64,000 nt of DNA from Kitasatospora herbaricolor (lineage in GTDB: Bacteria; Actinomycetota; Actinomycetes; Streptomycetales; Streptomycetaceae). The notes under the pieces were generated by a model. That model was not told the DNA's origin, did not search any database, and saw nothing but the letters and a program-made list of their open reading frames with translations. Positions 37,769 to 47,006 of this stretch are shown piece by piece; the stretch's first letter is position 1, and each line of letters opens with the position of its first letter. The stretch covers positions 3,720,001 to 3,784,000 of the forward strand of contig NZ_JAUSVA010000002.1 in assembly GCF_030813695.1 (NCBI RefSeq). The letters run 5' to 3'. Both the position numbers and the translations under genes were made by a program.

Positions 37769-38650
37769 TCAGCCGATCAGCTCGCGCGCCAGGCGGGCGG
37801 TCTCGGACGGCGTCTTGCCGACCTTGACACCGGCGGCCTCAAGGGCCTCCTTCTTCGCCTGGGCGGTGCCCGAGGAGCCGGAGACGATGGCGCCGGCGTG
37901 GCCCATGGTCTTGCCCTCGGGAGCGGTGAAGCCCGCGACGTAGCCGACGACCGGCTTGGTGACGTGCTCGGCGATGTAGGCCGCGGCACGCTCCTCGGCG
38001 TCGCCGCCGATCTCACCGATCATCACGATGATCTCGGTCTGCGGGTCCTCCTGGAACGCCTTCAGGGCGTCGATGTGGGTGGTGCCGATGACGGGGTCGC
38101 CACCGATGCCCACGGCCGAGGAGAAGCCGATGTCGCGCAGCTCGTACATGAGCTGGTAGGTCAGGGTGCCGGACTTGGACACCAGGCCGATCTTGCCGGC
38201 CTTGGTGATGTCCGCCGGGATGATGCCGGCGTTGGACTGTCCGGGGCTGATCAGGCCCGGGCAGTTCGGGCCGATGATCCGGGTCTTGTTGCCCTTGGAG
38301 CCGGCGTACGCCCAGAAGGCGGCCGAGTCGTGGACCGGGACACCCTCGGTGATGACGACCGCGAGGCCGATCTCGGCGTCGATCGCCTCGACGACGGCGT
38401 CCTTGGTGAACTTCGGCGGCACGAAGATGACCGTGACGTCGGCGCCGGTCTTCTCGATGGCCTCGGCCACGGTGCCGAAGACGGGCACGTCGGTGCCGTC
38501 GACGTCAACGGTGGTGCCGGCCTTGCGCGGGTTCACACCGCCGACGATCTGGGTGCCGGAGGCGAGCATGCGGCGGGTGTGCTTCATGCCCTCGGAGCCG
38601 GTCATGCCCTGGACGATGACCTTGCTGTCCTTGGTAAGGAAGATAGCCAT
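37769..38650 (-). CDS. sucD: Succinate--CoA ligase, alpha subunit
   Basis: The alpha subunit of succinyl-CoA synthetase, which makes ATP or GTP by substrate-level phosphorylation in the TCA cycle. It is 293 residues long. The CoA-binding N terminus has [17 protein letters not shown]. The phosphohistidine is in [13 protein letters not shown]. The segments [13 protein letters not shown] and [16 protein letters not shown] are typical. It follows sucC by 16 nt, with a Shine-Dalgarno in the gap. Standard in length; no anomaly. Confidence 0.98.
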   Translation of the reverse strand: MAIFLTKDSKVIVQGMTGSEGMKHTRRMLASGTQIVGGVNPRKAGTTVDVDGTDVPVFGTVAEAIEKTGADVTVIFVPPKFTKDAVVEAIDAEIGLAVVITEGVPVHDSAAFWAYAGSKGNKTRIIGPNCPGLISPGQSNAGIIPADITKAGKIGLVSKSGTLTYQLMYELRDIGFSSAVGIGGDPVIGTTHIDALKAFQEDPQTEIIVMIGEIGGDAEERAAAYIAEHVTKPVVGYVAGFTAPEGKTMGHAGAIVSGSSGTAQAKKEALEAAGVKVGKTPSETARLARELIG

Positions 38651-38666
38651 GATTCAGTCCTCTCCC

Positions 38667-39839
38667 TTACTTGTTGGCCAGCTCGGCGGCGCGGTCGGCC
38701 GCACCGTCCATGGTGTCCACCTGCTCGACGAGCGGGTGGTTGGCGTCGGTCAGGATCTGACGCCCCAGCTCGGCGTTGTTGCCGTCGAGGCGGACGACGA
38801 GGGGCTTGGTGACGGCCTCGCCCTTCTCCTCCAGCAGCGCGAGCGCCTGCACGATGCCGTTGGCGACCGCGTCGCACGCGGTGATGCCGCCGAAGACGTT
38901 GACGAAGACCGACTTGACGTCGGTGTCGCCCAGGATGATCTCCAGGCCGTTCGCCATCACCTCGGCGGAGGCGCCGCCACCGATGTCGAGGAAGTTGGCG
39001 GGCTTGACGCCACCGTGGTTCTCACCGGCGTAGGCGACGACGTCCAGGGTGCTCATGACGAGACCCGCGCCGTTGCCGATGATGCCGACCTCACCGTCGA
39101 GCTTGACGTAGTTCAGGCCCTTGGCCTTCGCCGCCGCCTCAAGGGGGTTGGCCGCGGCCTTGTCCTCGAGCTCCTCGTGGTGGGGCTGACGGAACTCGGC
39201 GTTCTCGTCCAGCGACACCTTGCCGTCGAGCGCGATGATCTTGCCCTCGCCGGACTTGATCAGCGGGTTGACCTCGACGAGGAGCGCGTCCTCGGCGATG
39301 AAGACCTTCCACAGCTTCTGCAGAACGTCGGCGACCTGGTCGGCGACCTCGGCCGGGAACTTCGCGGCCGCGACGATCTCGGCGGCCTTCTCCGGGGTGC
39401 AGCCCTCGTTGGCGTCGACCGGGATCTTGGCCAGTGCGTCCGGGTTCTCCTCGGCGACGACCTCGATCTCCACGCCGCCCTCGACGCTGGCCATCGCCAG
39501 GAAGGTGCGGTTGGTGCGGTCCAGCAGGAACGAGACGTAGTACTCGTCCTTGATGTCCGCGGTCTGGGCCAGCATCACCTTGTGAACGGTGTGGCCCTTG
39601 ATGTCCATACCGAGGATCGCCTCGGCCTTGGCGACCGCGTCGGCCGGGTCGGCGGCGAGCTTGACGCCGCCGGCCTTGCCACGGCCACCGACCTTCACCT
39701 GAGCCTTGACGACGGCGCGTCCACCGAAGCGCTCGGCGATGGCACGAGCTGCTTCGGGGGTCTCGATGACGTCCCCGTCAAGCACGGGTACACCGTGCTT
39801 GGCGAAGAGGTCCCTCGCCTGGTACTCGAACAGGTCCAC
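38667..39839 (-). CDS. sucC: Succinate--CoA ligase, ADP-forming, beta subunit
   Basis: The beta subunit of succinyl-CoA synthetase, which binds nucleotide and succinate; 390 residues. The ATP-grasp opening is [19 protein letters not shown]. Basic loop [15 protein letters not shown], metal-binding VEVNPL, and the power-helix region FLDIGGGAS and [15 protein letters not shown] are present. The start is GTG 39839, with AAGGAC 9 nt upstream; open frame further upstream has no homology. It heads the sucC-sucD operon. The 338-nt upstream region should hold the promoter. Confidence 0.97.
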   Translation of the reverse strand: MDLFEYQARDLFAKHGVPVLDGDVIETPEAARAIAERFGGRAVVKAQVKVGGRGKAGGVKLAADPADAVAKAEAILGMDIKGHTVHKVMLAQTADIKDEYYVSFLLDRTNRTFLAMASVEGGVEIEVVAEENPDALAKIPVDANEGCTPEKAAEIVAAAKFPAEVADQVADVLQKLWKVFIAEDALLVEVNPLIKSGEGKIIALDGKVSLDENAEFRQPHHEELEDKAAANPLEAAAKAKGLNYVKLDGEVGIIGNGAGLVMSTLDVVAYAGENHGGVKPANFLDIGGGASAEVMANGLEIILGDTDVKSVFVNVFGGITACDAVANGIVQALALLEEKGEAVTKPLVVRLDGNNAELGRQILTDANHPLVEQVDTMDGAADRAAELANK

Positions 39840-40058
39840 GTGTGTTCGTCCTTGTTCGTGGTCGCGGATTGTGTCTCTACGAGCGTGCCACGGCAGGATC
39901 TTCGCTGCGGGTCGTCGAGGCGGTGCAGGTACGCAGAGATACGGCCTTGCGGCCCACACAGCCACGGGCGCACACGTCAATCAACACGCGCGTCACGTCC
40001 GTCTGGCAGGTTATCCCCGTACGACGGGCGTGTTTCGCCCGGGACCGGCACGGGTTTG

Positions 40059-40072
40059 GTGAGAACCGTCAC
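40059..40072. promoter_or_regulatory. Candidate Crp-type operator upstream of sucCD
   Basis: GTGAGAACCGTCAC is a 14-nt dyad (GTGA, six bases, TCAC) and fits the pattern GTG-N6-GNCAC that I recall for Streptomyces Crp. It lies about 220 nt before the sucC start. The motif is short, so a chance match is possible. Confidence 0.35.
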
Positions 40073-40143
40073 AACGGCCCCGCCGCGGCGTGTCGGGCGT
40101 GCCGCTCACCACGCCCGGCGGCCTCCGGTGAGGTCGGACCCGG

Positions 40144-40161
40144 TTCACCCGTCCGGGTGAA
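40144..40161 (-). terminator. Short hairpin after the VWA gene
   Basis: TTCACCCG and CGGGTGAA (8 bp each) flank a 2-nt spacer, 17 nt after the minus-strand stop. The very small loop makes an operator an alternative reading. Confidence 0.4.
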
Positions 40162-40177
40162 TTTCCGATCCGGCCGC

Positions 40178-41425
40178 TCAGTTCTGCAGGTCGGGAACGG
40201 GCAGCGGGCGCTTCTCGATCGCGGCCGCCATGATCTCCGGGAAGGCGTCCGGCGTGCAGGCGAAGGCGGGTGCCCCCAGGGCGGCCAGCGCGGCCGCGTG
40301 CGCGTGGTCGTACGCCGGGGCCCCCTCGTCCGAGAGCGCCAGCAGGGCGATGAACTGGACCCCGGAGGCCTTCATCGCCGCGACCCGCTTGAGCATCTCG
40401 TTGCGGATGCCGCCCTCGTAGAGGTCGCTGATCAGCACCACGATCGTCTCCGACGGCCGGGTGATCCGGGACTGGCAGTACGCCAGCGCCCGGTTGATGT
40501 CGGTACCGCCGCCGAGCTGAGTCGCGAACAGCACGTCCACCGGATCGCTCAGTTGCTCGGTGAGGTCGACGACCGAGGTGTCGAAGACCACCAGCCGGGT
40601 GTCGAGCGTCTTCATCGAGGCCAGCACCGCGCCGAACACCGCCGAATGGACCACCGACGGCGCCATCGAACCGGACTGGTCGATGCACAGGATCACGTCC
40701 TTCTTCACCGCCCGCTGCGCCCGGGCGTAGCCGACCAGCCGCTCGGGGACGACCGTGCCGCGCCCGTCCGGGCCGGCCTCGGGCAGGTAGTTCTTGAGGT
40801 TGGCGCGGATCGTGCGGTCCCAGTCGATGTCGCGGTGGCGCGGGCGGTTGACCTTCGCGCTGCGGTCCAGCGCCCCGCCGAGGGTGGCCCTCGTCCGGTC
40901 GGCCAGCCGGCGCTCCAGGTCCGCGACCACCTTGCCGACCACCGCCCGGGCCGTCTCCCGGGTGGTCTCGGGCAGCGCGTGCTTCAGCGACAGCAGGGTG
41001 CCGACCAGGTGGACGTCCGGCTCGACGGCCTCCAGCATCTCGGGCTCCAGCAGCAGGCGCTCCAGCCCCAGCCGGGAGATCGCGTCCTGCTGCATCAGCT
41101 GGACGACCGAACTCGGGAAGTACTCGCGGATGTCGCCGAGCCAGCGCGCCACCTGCGGCGCCGACCCGCCCAGTCCGGCGCTGCGCGCACCCGGCCTCGC
41201 GCCCTCGCCGGCCTCCCCCCGGTAGAGGGCGGCGAGGGCGCCGTCCATCGCGGCGTCCCGGCCGGAGAGGCGGCAGCCCGTCCCGTCGGCCTCCCCGCCG
41301 AGCACCAGCCGCCAGCGGCGCAGCCGCTCGGCGTCCGCCTCGGGGCCGGTGCCGGCGGCGGTGCCGGCGGCCGCAGTGGAGGCGGTGCCACCATCGGCAC
41401 CGGCGAGCTGGGGCGTGACGGACAT
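40178..41425 (-). CDS. VWA (CoxE-like) protein of the MoxR locus
   Basis: A 415-residue protein with a C-terminal von Willebrand factor A domain (about 235-415). The MIDAS metal site DQSGSM (Asp249-Ser251-Ser253) and a later Thr in GGGTDINRAL are intact, so Mg2+-dependent partner binding is likely. Residues ~35-230 are helical and contain LERLLLEPEMLEAVEPDVHLVGTLLSLKHALP and WDRTIRANLKNYLPE, as in VWA partners of MoxR ATPases. It is expected to be a substrate adaptor or effector for the MoxR ATPase encoded two genes upstream. It lies 206 nt behind the DUF5682 gene. Confidence 0.9.
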   Translation of the reverse strand: MSVTPQLAGADGGTASTAAAGTAAGTGPEADAERLRRWRLVLGGEADGTGCRLSGRDAAMDGALAALYRGEAGEGARPGARSAGLGGSAPQVARWLGDIREYFPSSVVQLMQQDAISRLGLERLLLEPEMLEAVEPDVHLVGTLLSLKHALPETTRETARAVVGKVVADLERRLADRTRATLGGALDRSAKVNRPRHRDIDWDRTIRANLKNYLPEAGPDGRGTVVPERLVGYARAQRAVKKDVILCIDQSGSMAPSVVHSAVFGAVLASMKTLDTRLVVFDTSVVDLTEQLSDPVDVLFATQLGGGTDINRALAYCQSRITRPSETIVVLISDLYEGGIRNEMLKRVAAMKASGVQFIALLALSDEGAPAYDHAHAAALAALGAPAFACTPDAFPEIMAAAIEKRPLPVPDLQN

Positions 41426-41427
41426 CG

Positions 41428-41495
41428 GGCGCTCCTTCTGACGGACTCTGCTTCTGACGGACTGCTTCTGACGGGCTCTCGTTCTGACGGTCCGG
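41428..41495. repeat. Four-copy short repeat between the VWA and DUF5682 genes
   Basis: TTCTGACGG occurs at 41435, 41452, 41466 and 41482, spaced 14-17 bp apart. In minus orientation each contains CCGTCAGAA, and the copy nearest the VWA start contributes its AGAAGGAG Shine-Dalgarno region. It may be slippage-derived or a set of binding sites. Confidence 0.7.
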
Positions 41496-41631
41496 ACGCG
41501 ATCCCGCTCCGGCCGGACCCCGGCTCCCGGGCGCCGGTCCTCGCGCCGCCGGCCCTCCCGGCGAGCGGGGCCTTCCCGGAGCGGGGCGCCCGGCCGGCCC
41601 GGGCGCTCCTGGTCGAGGGGCTCCGGCCGGC

Positions 41632-44175
41632 TCAGGCGCTGCGGCGGTCGGCCTGGCGGGGGATCCGCCGCAGGCCGTCGTCCGGTCGGCCGGGGCCGTC
41701 CGGCGGCGGCCCGGCCAGGCCGAGCAGCAGGGCCACGGTGGGCAGCGCGGCGTCCGCGCGCTCCTCGTCGAGGTCCGCCGCCGGGCCGGCCGGCCGCGCC
41801 GACGGGGCGCCGAGCGGACCGGCGGCCACCTGCTCGCCGACCGTGCGGCGCACGCCGGCCTCCAGGGCGGAGAACGTCCGGCGGAGCAGCGGCAGCACAT
41901 CGGTGAAGACCTCGCCGGGCACCCCCGCCAGCCAGCCGTCCAGCAGGCCCAGCAGGCGGGCGTCGTGCAGCAGCAGGGCGCCGCCGCCCGCCAGGAAGCC
42001 CTCCACCCAGCCGGCGGCGTCGGCCGGTGCGCTGGCCGTGGAGAGCACCAGGCCCATCCGGCGGCCCGCCTCCGCGGAGTCCAGCCGGCCGTCGTCCAGC
42101 AGCAGTCGCACGGCCCGGCCGCGGAGCAGCCCGGGGACGCCGGTCGCGGCGCCGCCGGCCGGTTCGCGGCGGGCCAGCGAGGCGAGGGTGGCGGCCCAGC
42201 GGTCGGCGAGCGAGTCGGCGGCCGGCGGGGCGGCGCCGTCACCGGCCCCGTCGCCGACGGCGGCTCCGGCGGCGTTCTCGGTGGCGTTCTCCAGCAGGCC
42301 GATCGCCGCGTGCACCGCGTCCACCGAGCGCCGCATCGCCGCCGCGCCCTCGGCGTCCAGGCCGGTGCAGCCGGGCGGCAGACCGACGCAGATCCGCTCG
42401 GCCAGCCCCCTGGCCACCGCGTCCAGCGCGGTGCTGTCCGTGCCCCGGACGTCGCCGTAGCGCAGGGCGCGGACCAACGCGGGCAGCGCGGAGGCCAGCT
42501 GGGCGACGTCGGTGTCCAGTGCGGCCCGGTCGGCGAGCACCCGCATCACGGCGGGCAGGGCCCGCGACAGGCCCGCCAGCAGGCAGCGCTCCACCAGCCC
42601 GGTCAGCGCGCCGAGTTCGCCGGCCCGGGCGGCCGTCTCCACCGCCCTGCCGGTCGCCGCGTCCTCGACCGTGGTGCCCCACTGGGCGGCCTCGACGATC
42701 CGGACGGCGAACTCCGGCTCCCAGCGCAGCCGCCAGCTCTCCCGGAAGGTCCCGGTGGAGTTGACCGCGGACCGGCTCGGGGTGCCCCAGTCGACGCCGA
42801 GCAGTCGCAGCCGGTGCAGCAGCCGCGAGCGGGCGACGTCGTTCTCCTTGCGGAGGTCGAGGTCCAGCTCGCGGGCCTCGGGCTCCGGCTTGAGCCGCAA
42901 GGTCCGCTGGAGCCGGGTGAGGTCCCGCTGGAGCGGCACGGCCGGGGCGGCGTCGGGCACCTCGCCGAGGGCGTCGCCGATCACCAGCCGGTCGTGCACC
43001 AGCGCCAGGGCGACGTCCGAGCCGTCGCACATCACCGAGCGGACGGCGTCCAGCGTCTCGGTCAGCCCGGCCAGCGGGCGCCCGCGCATCACCGCGAGCG
43101 TGCCGGCCAGCCGGACGGCCTCGATGACGTGCGCGGACGAGACGGGGTGGTCCTCCTGGCGGAGCAGGTCGGCGGCCCGCGTCATCCACCGGGCGAGCGG
43201 GTCGCCGTCGGTGCTGAACAGGTGGTGGTACCAGCCGGGCGAGGCGATGCCGGCGCCGTAGCCCGTGTGCTGGGAGAGCCGGCGGTGGGTCCAGGGCACC
43301 CAGGTGATCTCGGTGCGGACCTTCTTGGGCAGGGTGGCGAGCAGGGCCCGGTCGTGCGCGACGGTCGGCATCGTGGCCAGCGCCGGGACGTGCCAGGCGC
43401 CGCAGACGACGGCGATCCGCCGGTGTCCGGCCCGGCGGGCGGCCCGGATCTGCTGGCGCATGTACGCCTCGCGCAGCTCGTCGCGCCGCCCGGCGCCGCC
43501 GTCCTCGCGCAGCGCGGTCATCGCCTCGGCGACCGCGGTGAAGGGCGCGAGCGCGTCCGCGCCGGGCGCCCGGTGCTCGACCACGTCCTCCCACCAGCGC
43601 TCGGCGTCGTCGTGGCCGGCCGCCGCGGCCAGCGCGCCGATCGGGTCGCCGTTCGCCGGCCCGCCGTCCGGGAGCCCGCCGTCCAGGAGCCCGCCGTCCG
43701 GGAGGTGGCCGTCCGGACCGCCGTCCCGCGGACCGCCGCCGTCGCCCGGGCCGTCGCCGTCCGGGAGGGCCGGGCCCGGGCGGCCGTCCGGAGAAGTGCC
43801 CCCCGGCACTCCCCCTGACGGCTCGGACGGGCCCCGGTGCCCGGTCGGTTCCGCGGCGAGGCCGTACGCCGCGGGCAGGTCGACGAACCGGACCGGGACG
43901 TCGGCGTCGAGGGCGTACCGGACCGCGACCCACTCCGGGGAGAAGACGGCGAAGGGCCAGAAGGCCGCCCTGGCCGGGTCGTCCACCGCGTGGGCCAGCA
44001 GGGCGACCGGCGGGACCATCTCCTTCTCGGCGGCCAGGCCGATGATCGGATCGGCCTCCGGCGGGCCCTCGACCAGCACCACGTCCGGCCGCAGCTGCTC
44101 CAGCGCGGCGGCCACCGCGCGCGCCGAGCCGGGGCCGTGGTGCCGGACGCCGAGCAGCGTCACCTCTGCGCTCAT
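41632..44175 (-). CDS. DUF5682 family protein
   Basis: An 847-residue protein of the DUF5682 family. The N terminus has LLGVRHHGPGSARAVAAAL (His12, His13) followed by PDVVLVEGPPEADP (Glu36). A later segment reads VVCGAWHVPALATMP. This spacing resembles TraB/PrgY/TIKI-type proteins, where conserved His and Glu bind metal; that link is an inference by eye. A Gly/Asp/Pro-rich variable insert (around DGGLLDGGLPDGGPANGD) lies near residues 120-180. The C-terminal ~500 residues are helical, with repeated Leu/Ala/Arg segments. It sits between the MoxR gene (34 nt upstream) and the VWA gene. No function has been proven for the family. Confidence 0.86.
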   Translation of the reverse strand: MSAEVTLLGVRHHGPGSARAVAAALEQLRPDVVLVEGPPEADPIIGLAAEKEMVPPVALLAHAVDDPARAAFWPFAVFSPEWVAVRYALDADVPVRFVDLPAAYGLAAEPTGHRGPSEPSGGVPGGTSPDGRPGPALPDGDGPGDGGGPRDGGPDGHLPDGGLLDGGLPDGGPANGDPIGALAAAAGHDDAERWWEDVVEHRAPGADALAPFTAVAEAMTALREDGGAGRRDELREAYMRQQIRAARRAGHRRIAVVCGAWHVPALATMPTVAHDRALLATLPKKVRTEITWVPWTHRRLSQHTGYGAGIASPGWYHHLFSTDGDPLARWMTRAADLLRQEDHPVSSAHVIEAVRLAGTLAVMRGRPLAGLTETLDAVRSVMCDGSDVALALVHDRLVIGDALGEVPDAAPAVPLQRDLTRLQRTLRLKPEPEARELDLDLRKENDVARSRLLHRLRLLGVDWGTPSRSAVNSTGTFRESWRLRWEPEFAVRIVEAAQWGTTVEDAATGRAVETAARAGELGALTGLVERCLLAGLSRALPAVMRVLADRAALDTDVAQLASALPALVRALRYGDVRGTDSTALDAVARGLAERICVGLPPGCTGLDAEGAAAMRRSVDAVHAAIGLLENATENAAGAAVGDGAGDGAAPPAADSLADRWAATLASLARREPAGGAATGVPGLLRGRAVRLLLDDGRLDSAEAGRRMGLVLSTASAPADAAGWVEGFLAGGGALLLHDARLLGLLDGWLAGVPGEVFTDVLPLLRRTFSALEAGVRRTVGEQVAAGPLGAPSARPAGPAADLDEERADAALPTVALLLGLAGPPPDGPGRPDDGLRRIPRQADRRSA

Positions 44176-44209
44176 CGCGCCTCCTCTCCTCGAAGACCGT
44201 CGGTCGGGT

Positions 44210-45322
44210 TCAGCGGACGTTCTCGCGGGCGGCCCGGTAGAAGTCCTTCCAGCCCTCGCGCTCGCGGACCACGCCCTCCAGGTACTCGCGCCAGACCACC
44301 TGGTCGGCGACCGGGTCGCGCAGGACGGCCCCGAGGATGCCGGTGGTCACGTCACCGGCCCGGAGCACCCCGTCGCCGAAGTGCGCGGCCAACGCGAGGC
44401 CGTTGGTGACCACCGAGATCGCCTCGGCCGTCGACAGGGTGCTGCTCGGCGTCTTCACCTTCGTCCGCCCGTCGGCGGTGACGCCGTCCCGCAGCTCGCG
44501 GAAGACGGTGACCACCCGGCGGATCTCCTCCGCCCCGCCCGGCAGCTCCGGCAGGTCCAGCGAGCGGCCCAGCTGGCCGACCCGGCGGGTGACGATGTCG
44601 ACCTCCTCGTCCAGCGTCGCGGGCAGTGGCAGCACCACCGTGTTGAACCGGCGGCGCAGCGCACTGGACAGCTCGTTGACGCCGCGGTCCCGGTCGTTCG
44701 CGGTGGCGATCAGGTTGAAGCCGCGGACCGCCTGGGTCTCACCGCCCAGCTCGGGCACCGGCAGGGTCTTCTCGGACAGGATGGTGATCAGGCTGTCCTG
44801 GACGTCGGCCGGGATCCGGGTCAGCTCCTCCACCCGGGCGATCTTGCCGTCGGCCATCGCCCGCATCACCGGGGAGGGCACCAGCGCGTCATGGCTGGGG
44901 CCGTGGGCGAGCAGCTGGGCGTAGTTCCAGCCGTACCGGACGGCCTCCTCGGGCGTGCCGGCGGTGCCCTGGACGAGCAGCGTGGAGTCCCCGCTGATCG
45001 CGGCCGCCAGATGCTCGGACACCCAGGTCTTGGCCGTCCCCGGCACCCCGAGCAGCAGCAGCGCCCGGTCGGTGGCCAGCGTGGTGACGGCGACCTCGAC
45101 GATCCGGCGCGGGCCGATGTACTTGGGAGTGATCACGGTGCCGTCGGGCAGGGCCCCGCCCAGCAGGTAGGTGGCCACGGCCCACGGCGAGAGCCGCCAG
45201 CGCTCCGGGCGCGGGCGGTCGTCCTGCGCGGCGAGCGCGGCCAGCTCGGCGGCGAACGCGTCCTCGGCGTGCTCCCGCAGCACCTCGGCGGTGGTCGTCC
45301 CGGCGGTCGTCGCAGTCGTCAT
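44210..45322 (-). CDS. MoxR-type AAA+ ATPase
   Basis: A 370-residue AAA+ ATPase of the MoxR branch, which acts with VWA proteins to remodel or mature partner proteins. Walker A is GVPGTAKT (92-99). The Walker B position reads IARVEELTRIP (Glu165-Glu166), so the usual Asp-Glu pair is Glu-Glu. Sensor 1 lies in FNLIATANDRDRG, with an Arg-finger region ALRRRF. The start is ATG 45322, preceded by GAAGGAG. It is the first gene of the minus-strand operon MoxR-DUF5682-VWA and is divergent from the SWIM gene across 226 nt. Confidence 0.93.
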   Translation of the reverse strand: MTTATTAGTTTAEVLREHAEDAFAAELAALAAQDDRPRPERWRLSPWAVATYLLGGALPDGTVITPKYIGPRRIVEVAVTTLATDRALLLLGVPGTAKTWVSEHLAAAISGDSTLLVQGTAGTPEEAVRYGWNYAQLLAHGPSHDALVPSPVMRAMADGKIARVEELTRIPADVQDSLITILSEKTLPVPELGGETQAVRGFNLIATANDRDRGVNELSSALRRRFNTVVLPLPATLDEEVDIVTRRVGQLGRSLDLPELPGGAEEIRRVVTVFRELRDGVTADGRTKVKTPSSTLSTAEAISVVTNGLALAAHFGDGVLRAGDVTTGILGAVLRDPVADQVVWREYLEGVVREREGWKDFYRAARENVR

Positions 45323-45467
45323 GGGGGCTCCTTCTGGTCTGCCGCCGGACACACCTGTGGCAGGGGTCGCGGGCGGCGGGGTGATCGATGGGGAGCATCG
45401 GCGCAGATGTCGTCCGGCCGGCGGGAGGGGCCCCGTCCGGCCTGCTCGAACAACCATGCACCCCGCC

Positions 45468-45526
45468 ACTGACAACCGGCCCCGGACGGCTGACCGGCGG
45501 TCAGTTCGGCGGCCGCCGTTGTCAGT
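45468..45526. promoter_or_regulatory. Nested inverted repeats in the MoxR/SWIM divergent region
   Basis: An outer 9-bp pair (45468-45476 ACTGACAAC; 45518-45526 GTTGTCAGT) brackets an inner 6-bp pair (45490-45495 CTGACC; 45499-45504 GGTCAG). All four arms contain TGAC or GTCA. The position between the two divergent operons suggests a shared operator. A possible -10 (TAGCGT) lies just before the SWIM start. Confidence 0.5.
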
Positions 45527-45548
45527 CCCTCCCCCTAGCGTCGTGGCC

Positions 45549-46874
45549 ATGGAGGAACGCTGGAGCACCGAACACGTCCTGTCCCTGGCACCTGACGCCC
45601 CCTCACGCAAGGCCGCGGGCAAGCTGTCCTCGCCCGCGCCCTGGTCGGGCACGGGCACCGACGGCCAGGCTCTGTGGGGCGAGTGCAAGGGCAGCGGCAG
45701 CACGCCCTACCGGACGGTCGTCGAACTGACCACGCCCGCCTACCGGTGCAGCTGCCCGAGCCGCAAGTTCCCGTGCAAGCACGCCCTCGGGCTGCTCCTG
45801 CTGTGGAGCGGCAGCCCCGAGGCCGTCCCGGCCGGCGGCGAGCCCGCCGACTGGGCCGCCGACTGGCTGAAGGAGCGCCAGGAGCGCACCGAGCAGGCCG
45901 CCGAGCGGCGCACCGCCAAGGCCGAGGCGGCCGCCGCCGACCCGGCCGCCGCGCGGCGCCGGGCCGAGAAGCGCTCCGCCCGGGTCGCGGCCGGCGCGCA
46001 GGAGCTCAGGCTCCGCCTCGCCGACCGGATCCGGCACGGCCTGGCCGACGACGGCGCCGGCCGCTCGGGCTGGGAGGAGGTCGCCGCCCGGATGGTCGAC
46101 GCCCAGGCCCCGGGCCTGGCCACCAAGGTCCGCGAGCTGGACCACACCGCGCAGGGCGACCTGCTGGAGGAGTACGCGATGCTGCACCTGCTGGCCACCG
46201 CCTACGGCCGGGTCGACGAACTGCCCGAGGCGCTCGGCGCCACCGTCCGGGCCCGGGTCGGCTTCACCACCGAGACGGCGGAGCTGCTCACCGGCCCCAC
46301 CGTCCGGGACCGCTGGCAGGTCCTGGGGGTGCGGGACACCCCCGACGAGCGGCTGACCACCCGCCGGCTCTGGCTGCGCGGTGCCAAGACCGGCCGCCCG
46401 GCCCTGCTGCTCGCCTTCGGCCGCCCCGGCCAGGCCCCCGACCTGGCCCTGCCCACCGGCCAGGTGCTGGAGGCCGAGCTGGCCTTCCACCCCGGCGCCC
46501 GCCCGCTGCGCGCCGTCCTCGGCACCCGCCACGGCGCGCCGCAGCCCTCCGACGACGCCGTCCCCGCGGGCGTCTCCCCGGCCGAGGCGCTGGCCGGGTA
46601 CGGCGCGGCCGTCGCCGAGGACCCGTGGACGGAGTCCTGGCCCACCGTGCTGACCGGGGTGATCCCGGTCCACGACGTCGACGGCTGGCACCTCACGGAC
46701 GGCCGGGACACCCTGCGGCTGCACCGGGCCGGCCTGCCCGAGCCGGCCCTCTGGCGGCTCGCCGCCGTATCCGGGGGCCGCCCGGTCACCCTGTTCGGCG
46801 AGTGCGGCCACCGCGGCTTCACCCCCGTCACCGTCTGGGACGAGCTCGGCCGCCCGAGCGGCCTCACCCAGTAG
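45549..46874 (+). CDS. SWIM zinc-finger protein
   Basis: A 441-residue protein with an N-terminal SWIM zinc finger, CxCx6CxH: YRCSCPSRKFPCKH (Cys67, Cys69, Cys76, His78). SWIM fingers bind DNA or proteins. A charged, Ala/Glu/Arg-rich helical segment (~105-165) is followed by a ~250-residue domain without known motifs (LWLRGAKTGRPALLLAFGRP, SWPTVLTGVIPVHDVDGWHL). No Shine-Dalgarno precedes ATG 45549 (GTG 45543 is an alternative), so the message may be leaderless. It is the first gene of the plus-strand arm of the locus, followed by the DUF5691 gene after 132 nt. Confidence 0.9.
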   Translation: MEERWSTEHVLSLAPDAPSRKAAGKLSSPAPWSGTGTDGQALWGECKGSGSTPYRTVVELTTPAYRCSCPSRKFPCKHALGLLLLWSGSPEAVPAGGEPADWAADWLKERQERTEQAAERRTAKAEAAAADPAAARRRAEKRSARVAAGAQELRLRLADRIRHGLADDGAGRSGWEEVAARMVDAQAPGLATKVRELDHTAQGDLLEEYAMLHLLATAYGRVDELPEALGATVRARVGFTTETAELLTGPTVRDRWQVLGVRDTPDERLTTRRLWLRGAKTGRPALLLAFGRPGQAPDLALPTGQVLEAELAFHPGARPLRAVLGTRHGAPQPSDDAVPAGVSPAEALAGYGAAVAEDPWTESWPTVLTGVIPVHDVDGWHLTDGRDTLRLHRAGLPEPALWRLAAVSGGRPVTLFGECGHRGFTPVTVWDELGRPSGLTQ

Positions 46875-47006
46875 GGCTCCGCCGCCGGCGCCCCTGCCCG
46901 GGTGCCGTGCGCACCGCCACCGCCCCGGAGCCCCCGACACCCGCAGCCACAGCCGCGCCCGCAGCCGACCGGCGCGGCCCGGCCACCACCCTTCAGGAGC
47001 CCGCAC

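Larger units (their letters stand above)
39840..40177. promoter_or_regulatory. sucCD upstream region
   Basis: No gene was seen. The region lies between the VWA gene and sucC, both on the minus strand. It holds a Crp-like dyad (40059-40072) and a short hairpin near the VWA stop. Positions 39960-40080 are less GC-rich and probably contain the sucC promoter, but no hexamer pair could be fixed with confidence. Confidence 0.5.
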
